Shown in pieces: positions 42,279-50,934 of a DNA stretch of 64,000 nt. Both the position numbers and the translations under genes were made by a program. The DNA lies in NCBI RefSeq assembly GCF_012317045.1, contig NZ_CP051154.1, positions 744,001 through 808,000 on the forward strand, given 5' to 3'. Position 1 is the first letter of the stretch. Each line of letters begins with the position of its first letter. Origin of the DNA: Leifsonia sp. PS1209. GTDB taxonomy: Bacteria > Actinomycetota > Actinomycetes > Actinomycetales > Microbacteriaceae. The notes under the pieces were generated by a model. The model was not told where the DNA came from. It did no database searches and saw nothing but the letters and a program-made list of their open reading frames with translations.

Positions 42279-43171
42279 TGTCAGCAACGACAGCCGGAAC
42301 GGTTCAGCCGGTGAGGGAACAGCGCGGCCGCAGGCAGCGTCTCTCCAAGAACGGTGAGAAGTGGGGCAGCCCCGTCACCTACTTCATCGCGCTGGTCTTC
42401 ATCGCCGTGTGCCTCGCCCCGATCCTCTACACGATCATCGGCGGCTTCCGCACCAACTCGCAGATCACCACGTCGCCTGCCGGCCTCCCCAACCCCTGGG
42501 TGATGGTCAACTACGCCGACGTGCTCACCAGCTCGACGTTCTGGCTGGAGGTCGGCAACTCGGCCATCGTCGGCATCCTGACCACGGTCGGCGTCGTCGC
42601 CCTCGGGCTGATGGTCAGCTACGTGCTCGCCCGCTACACGTTCCGCGGCCGCGGGGCGATCTACTCGCTGTTCGCGGCCGGACTCATGTTCCCGCTGACG
42701 GTCGCGATCACCCCGCTCTACATCCTGGTCAAGGATCTCGGGCTCACCAACAGCCTGGCGGGCGTCATCCTGCCGCAGATCGCGTTCTCCCTGCCGACGA
42801 CGGTGATCATCCTGGTGCCGTTCATCCGGGCCATCCCCGTCGAACTGGAGGAGGCCGCGGCGCTCGACGGCACCAGCCGTCTCGGGTTCTTCTTCCGGAT
42901 GGTGATGCCGCTGTCGATCCCGGGTGTCGTGACCACGGGCATCCTGGCGTTCATCGCGAGCTGGAACAGCTATCTGCTGCCGCTGTTCATCCTGAATGAC
43001 CCGTCGACGTTCACCCTGCCGCTCGGAGTCCAGGCGTTCGCGTCGCAGTACTCCGTCGACACGGCGAAGGTCCTGGCGTTCACGTCGCTCTCGATGATCC
43101 CCGCTCTGATCTTCTTCACGATCTTCCAGAAGCGGATCGTCGGCGGCCTGACCGGCGCGGTCAAGGGCTGA
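42278..43171 (+). CDS. Sugar ABC transporter permease (BxlG/MalG type)
   Basis: 297 codons, start overlapping the previous stop (TAATG). Basic N-terminus (REQRGRRQRL), six membrane segments (VTYFIALVFIAVCLAPILYTI first) and EAA motif EEAAALDGTSRLGFFFRMVM. It is the second channel subunit of the importer; energy must come from an ATPase encoded elsewhere, probably an MsiK-like protein. The GH3 gene follows after 62 bases. Confidence 0.92.
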   Translation: MSATTAGTVQPVREQRGRRQRLSKNGEKWGSPVTYFIALVFIAVCLAPILYTIIGGFRTNSQITTSPAGLPNPWVMVNYADVLTSSTFWLEVGNSAIVGILTTVGVVALGLMVSYVLARYTFRGRGAIYSLFAAGLMFPLTVAITPLYILVKDLGLTNSLAGVILPQIAFSLPTTVIILVPFIRAIPVELEEAAALDGTSRLGFFFRMVMPLSIPGVVTTGILAFIASWNSYLLPLFILNDPSTFTLPLGVQAFASQYSVDTAKVLAFTSLSMIPALIFFTIFQKRIVGGLTGAVKG

Positions 43172-43233
43172 CCGCGGCCGCCGTCCGTTTTTCGTCCCAC
43201 TGCATTCAGCTCTCTCTCTTGTGATTGGTTCCT

Positions 43234-45696
43234 GTGAAGAAAAGCACTGAGTCCGCGACCGTTCTTCCCGCGGCCATGCCAGACGTGTCGGAGCGTGTTC
43301 GCGCGCTCCACGCCCGGATGACCCTCGAAGAGAAGCTCGCGCAGATCGTCGGGTACTGGCTCGATCAGAACGGCCTCGTGGCCCCGATGCAGGGCGAGAT
43401 GGCCGCTGCGCAGGATGCGAAAGGCAGCCTGGCCGATGTCACCCGGCACGGCATCGGGCACTACACGCGGGTGTACGGCACGCGTCCTGTCGAGCCCGCC
43501 GAGCGCGCAGCCTGGCTGTGGAACGAGCAACGGAGGCTGAAGCGTGAGACCAGGCTGGGCATCCCGGCCCTGGTGCACGAGGAGTGCCTGACCGGGCTGG
43601 CGACGTGGAAGGCGGCGACCTTCCCGACGCCGCTCGCGTGGGGTGCGTCGTTCGACCCGGAGCTCGTGGAGGAGGTCGGCGCCGCGATCGGCGACTCGAT
43701 GAAGCAGCTCGGCATCCACCAGGGCCTCGCCCCGGTGCTCGATGTGATCCGCGACCCCCGCTGGGGCCGGGTGGACGAATGCATCGCCGAGGACCCGTAC
43801 CTCGTCGGCACCGTTGGGACCGCGTACGTGCGGGGTCTGCAGGAGTCGGGCGTGCACGCCACGCTCAAGCACTTCCTCGGATACTCGTCGTCGCGAGCGG
43901 GGCGCAACCACGCGCCCGTGCACGCCGGTCCGCGGGAGATCGCCGACGTGTTCCTGCCCCCGTTCGAGATGGCCATCCTGGATGGCGGCGCCCGCTCGGT
44001 GATGAACTCGTACACCGAGATCGACGGCGTCCCCGTTGCGGCGGACCCGAGCCTGCTCACCGGCACGCTGCGCGAGAAGCTGGGCTTCGACGGCGTGGTG
44101 GTCGCCGACTACTTCGCCGTGGCGTTCCTGGAGGTCATGCACGCCGTGGCCGCCGACCGCGGCGAGGCGGCAGCCCTGGCGCTCGAGGCCGGCATCGACA
44201 TCGAACTGCCGACCGGCGACGCGTACCTGCAGCCGCTGGCCGACCGCATCCGGTCGGGGGAGTTCGACGAGGCGTACGTCGACCGCGCCGTGCTCCGCGC
44301 GCTCGCCCAGAAGGAGGAGCTCGGCCTGCTCGACGCCGACGCGTTCGAGGACGAGCCGCCCGCCGAGGTCGACCTCGACTCTCCGCGGCACCGCGAGCTG
44401 GCCAGGCGCCTGGCGGAGGAGTCGGTCGTGCTGCTGTCGAACGACGGCGTCCTGCCGCTCGGATCACGCACGACGCCCGTGTCGACCGTCGCCGTGATCG
44501 GCCCGAACGCCGACCGCGCGGAGGCGCTGCAGGGCTGCTACTCGTTCGCCAACCACGTGCTGGCCGGACACCCTGGCCTCCCGCTCGGGTTCGAGATCCC
44601 GACCGTGCTCGAAGCGCTGCCCACCGCGTTCGCGGATGCAGGGCTGCCCCTTCCGGAGTTCGTGCACGCCGAGGGCTGCACCGTGGAGGGCGACGACGAG
44701 TCCGGCTTCGCGGCAGCAGTGGATGCGGCGACCGGCGCCGATCTCGCGGTGGTCGTCGTCGGCGACCAGGCCGGCCTGTTCGGCCGCGGAACGGTCGGCG
44801 AGGGCAACGACTCCGAATCGCTCGAGCTGCCCGGCGCCCAGCGGCGCCTGGTCGACGCGGTGATCGCCACGGGCACGCCGGTAGTCATGGTGCTGCTCAC
44901 CGGCCGTCCGTACGCCATCGACTGGGCGCTGAACGGAGACGCAGCCCCGAGCGCCGTGCTCCAGGCCTTCTTCCCCGGCGAGGGCGGCGGCCCGGCCATC
45001 GCCGACATCCTCACCGGACGGGTGAACCCCTCGGGCCGTCTCCCCGTCTCGATGCCGCGCTCGGCCGGCGCGCAGCCGTACTCGTACCTGCACCCGATCC
45101 TGGGCGGCCCGTCCGACGTGACGGCCACCGACTCCACTCCGGTGCTCCCGTTCGGCTTCGGCCTGACGTACACCTCGTTCGCGTACTCCGACTTCGAGGT
45201 CGACGCGGACGCATCCACCGACGGGGCGTTCGCCGCGACGCTGACCGTGACCAACACCGGCTCCGTGCGCGGCACGGACACGGTGCAGCTCTACGGCCAC
45301 GACGTCACGGCAACGGTCACGCGGCCGGTGGCTCAGCTGCTCGGGTACACCAGGGTCGACCTGGAGGCCGGCGAATCCGTGCGGGTGACCTTCGACGTGC
45401 CGGCGACCAGGCTCGCGTTCAGCGACCGCAGGATGGTCAGGGTCGTCGAGCCCGGCGACGTGGAGGTGTGGGCGGCGACGCACGCAGCGGCATCCACCGG
45501 CCTTCGCGGAGACGAGGTCACCGGAGGTGCGATCGTCAACGAGAAGCAGGCAGACGTGCGCCACATCGCCGGAACGGCGACCGGGCGGGCCATCGTGACC
45601 CTGACCGGCGACGTGCACGAGGTGACCGCCGCCGACCGGCGCACGGTCGGAGTGCTGCTGTCCGAGCGGGCAGAGGAGATGGTGGACGCGGTCTAG
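43234..45696 (+). CDS. GH3 beta-xylosidase/beta-glucosidase, intracellular
   Basis: 820 codons from GTG 43234; a TTG at 43225 or ATG 43276 are other options, and no clear ribosome site helps. GH3 N-terminal barrel: LAPVLDVIRDPRWGRVDECIAEDPYLV, KHFLGYS, and the nucleophile Asp292 in GVVVADYFAV. GH3 C-terminal domain (VVVVGDQAGLFGRGTVGEGNDSESLELPGAQ) and a fibronectin III-like domain (LPFGFGLTYTSFAYSD). No signal peptide, so it trims imported oligosaccharides in the cytoplasm. It is last in the importer operon, which points to beta-xylosidase activity. Confidence 0.92.
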   Translation: MKKSTESATVLPAAMPDVSERVRALHARMTLEEKLAQIVGYWLDQNGLVAPMQGEMAAAQDAKGSLADVTRHGIGHYTRVYGTRPVEPAERAAWLWNEQRRLKRETRLGIPALVHEECLTGLATWKAATFPTPLAWGASFDPELVEEVGAAIGDSMKQLGIHQGLAPVLDVIRDPRWGRVDECIAEDPYLVGTVGTAYVRGLQESGVHATLKHFLGYSSSRAGRNHAPVHAGPREIADVFLPPFEMAILDGGARSVMNSYTEIDGVPVAADPSLLTGTLREKLGFDGVVVADYFAVAFLEVMHAVAADRGEAAALALEAGIDIELPTGDAYLQPLADRIRSGEFDEAYVDRAVLRALAQKEELGLLDADAFEDEPPAEVDLDSPRHRELARRLAEESVVLLSNDGVLPLGSRTTPVSTVAVIGPNADRAEALQGCYSFANHVLAGHPGLPLGFEIPTVLEALPTAFADAGLPLPEFVHAEGCTVEGDDESGFAAAVDAATGADLAVVVVGDQAGLFGRGTVGEGNDSESLELPGAQRRLVDAVIATGTPVVMVLLTGRPYAIDWALNGDAAPSAVLQAFFPGEGGGPAIADILTGRVNPSGRLPVSMPRSAGAQPYSYLHPILGGPSDVTATDSTPVLPFGFGLTYTSFAYSDFEVDADASTDGAFAATLTVTNTGSVRGTDTVQLYGHDVTATVTRPVAQLLGYTRVDLEAGESVRVTFDVPATRLAFSDRRMVRVVEPGDVEVWAATHAAASTGLRGDEVTGGAIVNEKQADVRHIAGTATGRAIVTLTGDVHEVTAADRRTVGVLLSERAEEMVDAV

Positions 45697-45722
45697 AACC
45701 GCTCGGTTCTAGAACCGCTCGG
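45693..45722. repeat. Palindrome and direct repeat spanning two convergent stop codons
   Basis: CTAGAACCG (45693-45701) - CT - CGGTTCTAG (45704-45712) is a perfect hairpin that contains both the GH3 stop (TAG, 45694-45696) and the CE7 stop (45711-45709). The 15-base word TCTAGAACCGCTCGG also occurs twice in tandem (45692-45706, 45708-45722). It may serve both genes as a compact bidirectional terminator. Confidence 0.7.
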
Positions 45723-46677
45723 CCAGCCACCTCGCCTGCTTCTGCCACTGCACGGCGGAGCCGCCTTCGTGGTCGTTGAACGGGTAGACCTCGATCGTCG
45801 TGTCCTCCGCCGCGAGGTGGTTGAACGCGGCCATCGTGGTGGACGGAGGCACGACGCGGTCCATCAGCGCCACCGAGAACAGCGACGGCACCTGGATGCG
45901 GCGGGCGAAGTTCACGCCGTCGAAGTACGAGAGGGTGCGGAAGACCGCATCCACCTGGTCGCGGTGCACGGCCAGGTAGGTGGCCAGCTCCAGGTACGGG
46001 CCGCCGATCGCGACCTCTGCTCCGCGGCGGAAGGCGCTGAGGAAGGCCACATCCGGCAGCAGGGCGCGCACGCCGTCGGCCAGCGCTGCGGCGGCGATGG
46101 CGATGCCGCCGCCCTGGCTCCCGCCCGTCACGGCGATCCTGTCCGCGTCGACGAACGGGAAGGCGCGCGTCGCATCCACCGCCCGCACGGCGTCGGTGAA
46201 GACGCGGCGGTAGTAGTACTCGCGCGGGTCGTGGATGCCGCGGGTCATGTATCCGGGGGTCGCCGGGCCTGAGCCGTGCGGGTCAGGGGTGTCTCCTCCC
46301 GTGCCCCAGTTGCTGCCCTGCCCGCGCGTGTCGACGAAGACGTGCACGTAGCCGGCGAGCGCCCAGAGCACGTTCTCTCCCGGGAGTCCCCGCCCTCCGC
46401 CGTAGCCCTGGAACTGGACGACGGCGGGCAGCGGACCCTGTGCATCCCTCGGCCGGGAGACCCACGCGCGCACCGGCTCCCCGTTGAAGCCGGGGAAGGT
46501 CAGGTCGTCGACGATCAGTTGCGTGATCGGGGTGTCCGCCGGGGTGAGCGTGACCTCTCCGCCGGCGGAGCGCGCTTCGGCGAGCGTCTCCGTCCAGAAT
46601 GCGTCGAAGTCGTCCGGCTCGTCCACCTCCGGGCGGAAAGCGAGCAGTTCGGCGGGAGACAAGTCGGTGAAAGCCAT
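45709..46677 (-). CDS. Acetyl xylan esterase / cephalosporin-C deacetylase (CE7)
   Basis: 322 codons from ATG 46677, with AGGAGG upstream; standard CE7 length. Family signatures: RGQG (residues 118-121, VDTRGQGSNWG), nucleophile Ser187 in TGGSQGGGIA, then Asp273 (LMDRVVPP) and His303 (NDHEGG). No signal peptide. It removes acetyl groups from imported xylo-oligosaccharides so that GH10 and GH3 can act. It is convergent with GH3 and divergent from a LacI gene; the 76-base gap holds operator-like palindromes. Confidence 0.92.
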   Translation of the reverse strand: MAFTDLSPAELLAFRPEVDEPDDFDAFWTETLAEARSAGGEVTLTPADTPITQLIVDDLTFPGFNGEPVRAWVSRPRDAQGPLPAVVQFQGYGGGRGLPGENVLWALAGYVHVFVDTRGQGSNWGTGGDTPDPHGSGPATPGYMTRGIHDPREYYYRRVFTDAVRAVDATRAFPFVDADRIAVTGGSQGGGIAIAAAALADGVRALLPDVAFLSAFRRGAEVAIGGPYLELATYLAVHRDQVDAVFRTLSYFDGVNFARRIQVPSLFSVALMDRVVPPSTTMAAFNHLAAEDTTIEVYPFNDHEGGSAVQWQKQARWLAERF

Positions 46678-46702
46678 CGCTGAGCGGATCCTCCTGGGAA
46701 GT

Positions 46703-46742
46703 TTTCGCCGGATCGGGCGAAAGGGATGGGCCACATTGTGGC
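46703..46742. promoter_or_regulatory. Operator-like palindromes between CE7 and a LacI gene
   Basis: TTTCGCC (46703-46709) with GGCGAAA (46716-46722), and GCCACA-T-TGTGGC (46730-46742), are two perfect inverted repeats in the 76-base divergent region. Either could bind the LacI protein encoded just to the right. Confidence 0.6.
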
Positions 46743-46753
46743 ACAGTGTGAGC

Positions 46754-47761
46754 ATGTCCGATCGAACCAGGCCGACCCTGGAGGCGATAGCGCAGCAGGC
46801 GTCCGTGTCGCTGTCGACCGCATCCAAGGTCCTCAACGGGCGCCCCGGCGTCTCCACGGCCACCCGGCAGCGTGTCGAAGAACTGCTGCGCGATTCCGGG
46901 TACGCCCGGCGCGGTCTCGACCCCGAGCGCGGTGGGCTGGTCGAACTGGTCGTCGACAACCTGCAGAGTGAGTGGTCGGTGGAGATCATCCGCGGCGTCG
47001 AACGGATCACCCGCGAATCCGGGTTCGTCCTGGCGCTGTCCGCCCTCGGCGACCACCACCGCCCGCACGAGGAGTGGATCACCGGGGTGCTGCAGCGCAA
47101 GCCGGTCGCGGTGATCCTGCAGTTCTCCGACCTGACCGTCGAGCACCGCAGGCAGCTGCGCACGAGGAACATCCCGTTCGTCGTCGTCGACCCCGCCGGC
47201 GACCCGCCCGCTGACGTCCCCGCCGTCGGGGCGACCAACTGGGCGGGCGGGGTCGCGGCGACGCGGCACCTGATCGCGCTCGGCCACTCGAAGATCGGGG
47301 TGATCTCCGGCCCCGCCGACCTGATGTGCTCGCGCGCCCGGGTGGCCGGGTACCAGTCTGCGCTCGCCGAGGCGGGCATCCCGATCGTGGAGGAGTTCTC
47401 GGCGGGCGGCGCCTTCGAGCAGCTGGTCGGCGAGCGGGAGGGCAGGAGGCTGCTCAGCCTGCCGGATCGCCCGACCGCGATCGTCGCAGGCAACGACCTG
47501 CAGGCTCTCGGCGTCTACGACGCCGCGGCGGCGCTCGGCCTCGACGTTCCTGGCGACCTGTCCGTCGTCGGCTTCGACGACGTGCGGCCGGCGCTGTGGG
47601 CCAGGCCGCCCCTGACCACCGTGCGGCAACCGCTGCAGGAGATGGCGGAGGAGGCCACCAGGATGGCGCTGCGCCTGCGCTCCGGGGAGATCGACAATGC
47701 GCGGCTGGAGCTCTCGACGTCGCTCGTGGTGCGGCACTCGACGGCCGCTCCCGCCGCCTGA
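46754..47761 (+). CDS. LacI-family transcriptional regulator
   Basis: 335 codons from ATG 46754 (MSDRTRPTLEAIAQQASVSL). HTH LEAIAQQASVSLSTASKVLNG; the sensor domain has VAGNDLQALGVYDAA and VVGFDDVRPALWARPPLTTV. Divergent from the CE7 esterase and 138 bases upstream of a Gfo/Idh operon, so either could be its target. The HTH recognition residues (SLSTASKVLN) match those seen in the regulator of the xylan importer (SVSTVSKVVN) only partly, so its operator probably differs. Confidence 0.9.
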   Translation: MSDRTRPTLEAIAQQASVSLSTASKVLNGRPGVSTATRQRVEELLRDSGYARRGLDPERGGLVELVVDNLQSEWSVEIIRGVERITRESGFVLALSALGDHHRPHEEWITGVLQRKPVAVILQFSDLTVEHRRQLRTRNIPFVVVDPAGDPPADVPAVGATNWAGGVAATRHLIALGHSKIGVISGPADLMCSRARVAGYQSALAEAGIPIVEEFSAGGAFEQLVGEREGRRLLSLPDRPTAIVAGNDLQALGVYDAAAALGLDVPGDLSVVGFDDVRPALWARPPLTTVRQPLQEMAEEATRMALRLRSGEIDNARLELSTSLVVRHSTAAPAA

Positions 47762-47810
47762 CGCCGCGTTCGCAGCTGCCGTCGGAGCGGCCGTTCCGAC
47801 CATCGGGATG

Positions 47811-47868
47811 CGAAAGTTTTCCAATGATCTATCGAAACTTGTGACCGTCCTCGCTCCGGCAATAGCGT
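47811..47868 (+). promoter_or_regulatory. Promoter and candidate operators of the Gfo/Idh-ThuA operon
   Basis: -35 TTGTGA (47839-47844), 18 bases, -10 TAGCGT (47863-47868). Upstream, AAGTTT (47814-47819) and AAACTT (47835-47840) form an inverted repeat, and GAAAGTTTTC (47812-47821) is itself near-palindromic. These suit a LacI or ROK protein; both kinds flank the operon. Confidence 0.55.
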
Positions 47869-47899
47869 CGTACGGCGGAACGACGCGAAGGAGCGAGAG

Positions 47900-49123
47900 A
47901 TGACGGATGCTGCCAGGCAGCTGCGCGTGGCGATGGTCGGCTACGGGTTCATGGGAGCCGCGCACTCACAGGGCTGGCGGGTCGCCCCTCGGTTCTTCCC
48001 TCTCGCCGCAGAACCGGTCATGAGCACCATCGTCGGCCGGGACAGTGCCCGCGTCGAGGTAGCACGCGACCGCTTCGGCTGGCAGCACGCCGAGACCGAC
48101 TGGCGCCGCGTCATCGACGATCCGGAGATCGACATCGTCGACATCTGCTCGCCGGGAGCATCCCACGCCGAGATCGCCATCGCGGCACTGGATGCCGGCA
48201 AGCACGTGCTCTGCGAGAAGCCGCTCGCCAACACGGTCGAGGAGGCGGAGGCGATGGTCGCCGCCGCCGAACGTGCAGCGGCGCGCGGCGTGCGCTCGAT
48301 GGTCGGGTTCAGCTACCGGCGCGTTCCGGCCATCGGCTTCGCCAAACGGCTCGTGGAAGAGGGCAGGCTCGGCACGATCCGTCAGGTGCGGGCGCTCTAC
48401 CTGCAGGACTGGCTGACGGACGAAGACGGCCCGATGACCTGGCGACTCGATAAGGACGCAGCAGGCTCCGGCTCGCTCGGCGACATCGGGGCGCACGCCA
48501 TCGACCTGGTAGAGCACATCACCGGCTCCCGCCTCGACAGCGTCTCCGGCACCCTCGCGACGTTCGTCGAGGAGCGCCCGCTGCTCGGCGAGACGGTCGG
48601 GCTCTCCGGCACCGCGTCGTCCGAGCGCGGACGGGTGACCGTCGACGACGCGGCGTGGTTCACGGCGCGGCTCGGCGGGGGAGGCGCAGCATCCGGGGCC
48701 ATCGGCGCGTTCGAGGCGACCCGCTATGCGACAGGACGCAAGAACGCCCTGAGGATCGAGCTGAGCGGATCGCGCGGCGCCATCGCGTTCGACCTCGAAG
48801 CCATGAACGAGCTCCAGTTCTACGACGCGACCCTCCCCGCCGGGGAGCAGGGGTTCACCAGGATCATCGTGACGGAGCCCGAACATCCGTACATGGCCAA
48901 CTGGTGGCCGACCGGGCACGCCATCGGCTACGAGCACGCCTTCAGCCACCAGATCAAAGACTTCGTCGACGACATCACGGACGGCCGCGACCCGCAGCCA
49001 TCGTTCGCCGACGGTCTGCACGTGCAGCGAGTCCTCGCCGCCGTCGAGCGCAGCGCCGCGACAGGCAGCGCATGGACGGCGACAGAACAGACGACGGCAG
49101 AATCGACAGGACAGGAAGCATGA
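47900..49123 (+). CDS. Gfo/Idh/MocA-family oxidoreductase
   Basis: 407 codons with GGAGCGAGAG upstream. N-terminal Rossmann fold with VAMVGYGFMGAAHSQGW (GxGxxG-like), the family motif CEKPLA (Lys in GKHVLCEKPL), then the larger beta-sheet substrate domain with GDIGAHAIDLVEHITGS. These enzymes oxidise or reduce sugars, sugar alcohols or inositols with bound NAD(P). The next gene (ThuA, ATGA overlap) and a second Gfo/Idh protein follow, a common trio for uptake-derived sugars; the sugar is unknown. Confidence 0.92.
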   Translation: MTDAARQLRVAMVGYGFMGAAHSQGWRVAPRFFPLAAEPVMSTIVGRDSARVEVARDRFGWQHAETDWRRVIDDPEIDIVDICSPGASHAEIAIAALDAGKHVLCEKPLANTVEEAEAMVAAAERAAARGVRSMVGFSYRRVPAIGFAKRLVEEGRLGTIRQVRALYLQDWLTDEDGPMTWRLDKDAAGSGSLGDIGAHAIDLVEHITGSRLDSVSGTLATFVEERPLLGETVGLSGTASSERGRVTVDDAAWFTARLGGGGAASGAIGAFEATRYATGRKNALRIELSGSRGAIAFDLEAMNELQFYDATLPAGEQGFTRIIVTEPEHPYMANWWPTGHAIGYEHAFSHQIKDFVDDITDGRDPQPSFADGLHVQRVLAAVERSAATGSAWTATEQTTAESTGQEA

Positions 49124-49812
49124 CCAGGAAAGCACTCGTCGTCCGCGGCGGCTGGGACGGGCACATGCCCGTCGAGACCACCGACCTCTTCATCCCGCAC
49201 CTCGAAGCGAACGAATTCGAGGTGCGCATCGAGGACGGCCCGGCTATCTACACCGACGAGGCGTATCTGGACACCGTGGACCTGATCCTCCAGATCAACA
49301 CCATGAACACCATCACCCGCGAGGAGTTCGCCGGGCTGCAGCGCGCCGTCCTCAACGGGACCGGCATGGCGGGCTGGCACGGCGGCATCGCGGACGCGTA
49401 CCGCGACAACGCCGACTACCTGCACATGATCGGCGGCCAGTTCGCCCACCACGCGGGCAAAGACCCCGCCGAGCGCACCGGGGAGCAGTCGGACAACTAC
49501 ATCCCGTACACGGTGCACATCACCGACTACGGCCGCACGCACCCGATCACGCAGGGCATCGACGACTTCGACCTCGTCAGCGAGCAGTACTGGGTGCTGA
49601 GCGACGAGTACAACGACGTCCTCGCCACCACGACGCAGTCCGTGCGGCCGTGGGATGCGTGGAACCGTCCTGTCACCGCGCCGGCCATCTGGACCCGCCA
49701 GTGGGGCAAGGGTCGTATCTTCGTCTCCGCTCCCGGCCACCGGCTCGAGATCGTGGAGAGCCAGCCCGTCCGCACCATCATCGAAAGGGGACTCCTGTGG
49801 GCAGCCCGTTGA
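49120..49812 (+). CDS. ThuA-domain protein (trehalose-utilisation family)
   Basis: 230 codons; start overlaps the previous stop (ATGA). The ThuA fold resembles a glutamine amidotransferase: ALVVRGGWDGHMPVETTDLF, GMAGWHGGIADAYRDN, VHITDYGRTHPITQGIDDF, and the end VSAPGHRLEIVESQPVRTIIERGLLWA. ThuA proteins act with Gfo/Idh partners in 3-keto-disaccharide and related sugar metabolism. Its 3' end overlaps the second Gfo/Idh gene by 16 bases. Confidence 0.92.
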   Translation: MTRKALVVRGGWDGHMPVETTDLFIPHLEANEFEVRIEDGPAIYTDEAYLDTVDLILQINTMNTITREEFAGLQRAVLNGTGMAGWHGGIADAYRDNADYLHMIGGQFAHHAGKDPAERTGEQSDNYIPYTVHITDYGRTHPITQGIDDFDLVSEQYWVLSDEYNDVLATTTQSVRPWDAWNRPVTAPAIWTRQWGKGRIFVSAPGHRLEIVESQPVRTIIERGLLWAAR

Positions 49813-50894
49813 ACGTCGGCGTCGTCGGGGTCGGCAACATCAGCCGCCAGTACTTCGAGCAGTTCCCGCACCTCCCGAACCTCGCGCTGACCGCTGTCGC
49901 CGACCTCGATCTCGACCGCGCATCCGTGGTCGCGGCCGAGCAGGGCGTGGACGCGCTCACCGTGGATGCGCTGATCGACGACCCGCGCATCGACGCGGTC
50001 CTCAACCTCACCATTCCCGCCGCGCACACCGAGATCGCGCTCAGGGCACTGGATGCGGGCAAGCACGTCTACGGCGAGAAGCCGCTTGCCCTCGCGACGG
50101 CCGACGCGCTTCCGGTCCTGCAGCGCGCCGCCGAGAAGGGACTGCGTGTCGGAAGCGCCCCGGACACCGTGCTCGGCACCGGCATCCAGACCGCGCGCGC
50201 TCTGCTCGACGACGGCAGGATCGGACGCCCGGTCGGCGCCGCCGTCTCGTGGACGGCCCCTGGTCACGAGCTGTGGCACCCCGCTCCGGCGTTCTACTAC
50301 CAGCCGGGCGGTGGGCCACTGTTCGACATGGGCCCGTACTACCTGACCAGCCTCGTCCACTTCTTCGGACCCGTCGTGCGGGTCTCCGGCGCCGTCGGCC
50401 GTTCAGAGCGCGAGCGCACCGTCGCCACGGGACCGCTCGCCGGAACCCCCATCCCGGTGGATGTGGACACGCACGTGACCGCGATCCTGGAACACGCGAA
50501 CGGCGTCATCTCCACGGTGACGGTGTCGTTCGAGGTGTGGGAGTCCCGCGCTCCGCTGTTCGAGGTGTTCGGCACCACCGGCAGCATCGCCGTGCCCGAC
50601 CCGAACGCCTTCTCGGAAATCGCATCCATCGCCACCGCGGACGACCGCACCTGGCGCGAGGTGCCTGCGTCGGCCGGCTATGCGGATGCCGGGCGCGGCG
50701 TCGGGCTCGCCGATCTCGCCCGCGCGGTCGAGACGGGGCGGCCGCACCGCGCATCCGGAGAGCTGGCGTTCCACGTGCTCGAGATCATGGAGTCGATCAT
50801 CGCCGCTGGGCGCGCCCACGAGGTGGTCACGCTCACGTCGACGGTGGAGCGACCGGAGCCCGTCCCGTTCGGAGCGCGACCCGAGAGCTGGTGA
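49797..50894 (+). CDS. Gfo/Idh/MocA-family oxidoreductase
   Basis: 365 codons from GTG 49797 with GAAAGGGG at 49783-49790. Rossmann start LNVGVVGVGNISRQYFEQFP, family motif GKHVYGEKPLALA, substrate domain GGGPLFDMGPYYLTSLVHFFGPV. It is a paralogue of the oxidoreductase two genes upstream, not a duplicate: the sequences differ widely. The two may act in sequence, for example oxidation then reduction of a sugar with a 3-keto intermediate (inference from known Gfo/Idh-ThuA sets). Confidence 0.92.
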   Translation: MGSPLNVGVVGVGNISRQYFEQFPHLPNLALTAVADLDLDRASVVAAEQGVDALTVDALIDDPRIDAVLNLTIPAAHTEIALRALDAGKHVYGEKPLALATADALPVLQRAAEKGLRVGSAPDTVLGTGIQTARALLDDGRIGRPVGAAVSWTAPGHELWHPAPAFYYQPGGGPLFDMGPYYLTSLVHFFGPVVRVSGAVGRSERERTVATGPLAGTPIPVDVDTHVTAILEHANGVISTVTVSFEVWESRAPLFEVFGTTGSIAVPDPNAFSEIASIATADDRTWREVPASAGYADAGRGVGLADLARAVETGRPHRASGELAFHVLEIMESIIAAGRAHEVVTLTSTVERPEPVPFGARPESW

Positions 50895-50934
50895 ACCGTC
50901 CGGCCCGGCGCGAAACGGTACAGTACACAGGACC

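Noticed and set aside
43225..43276. Precise start of the GH3 gene.
   Set aside because: TTG 43225, GTG 43234 and ATG 43276 are all possible and none has a convincing ribosome site. GTG 43234 was used without strong evidence.
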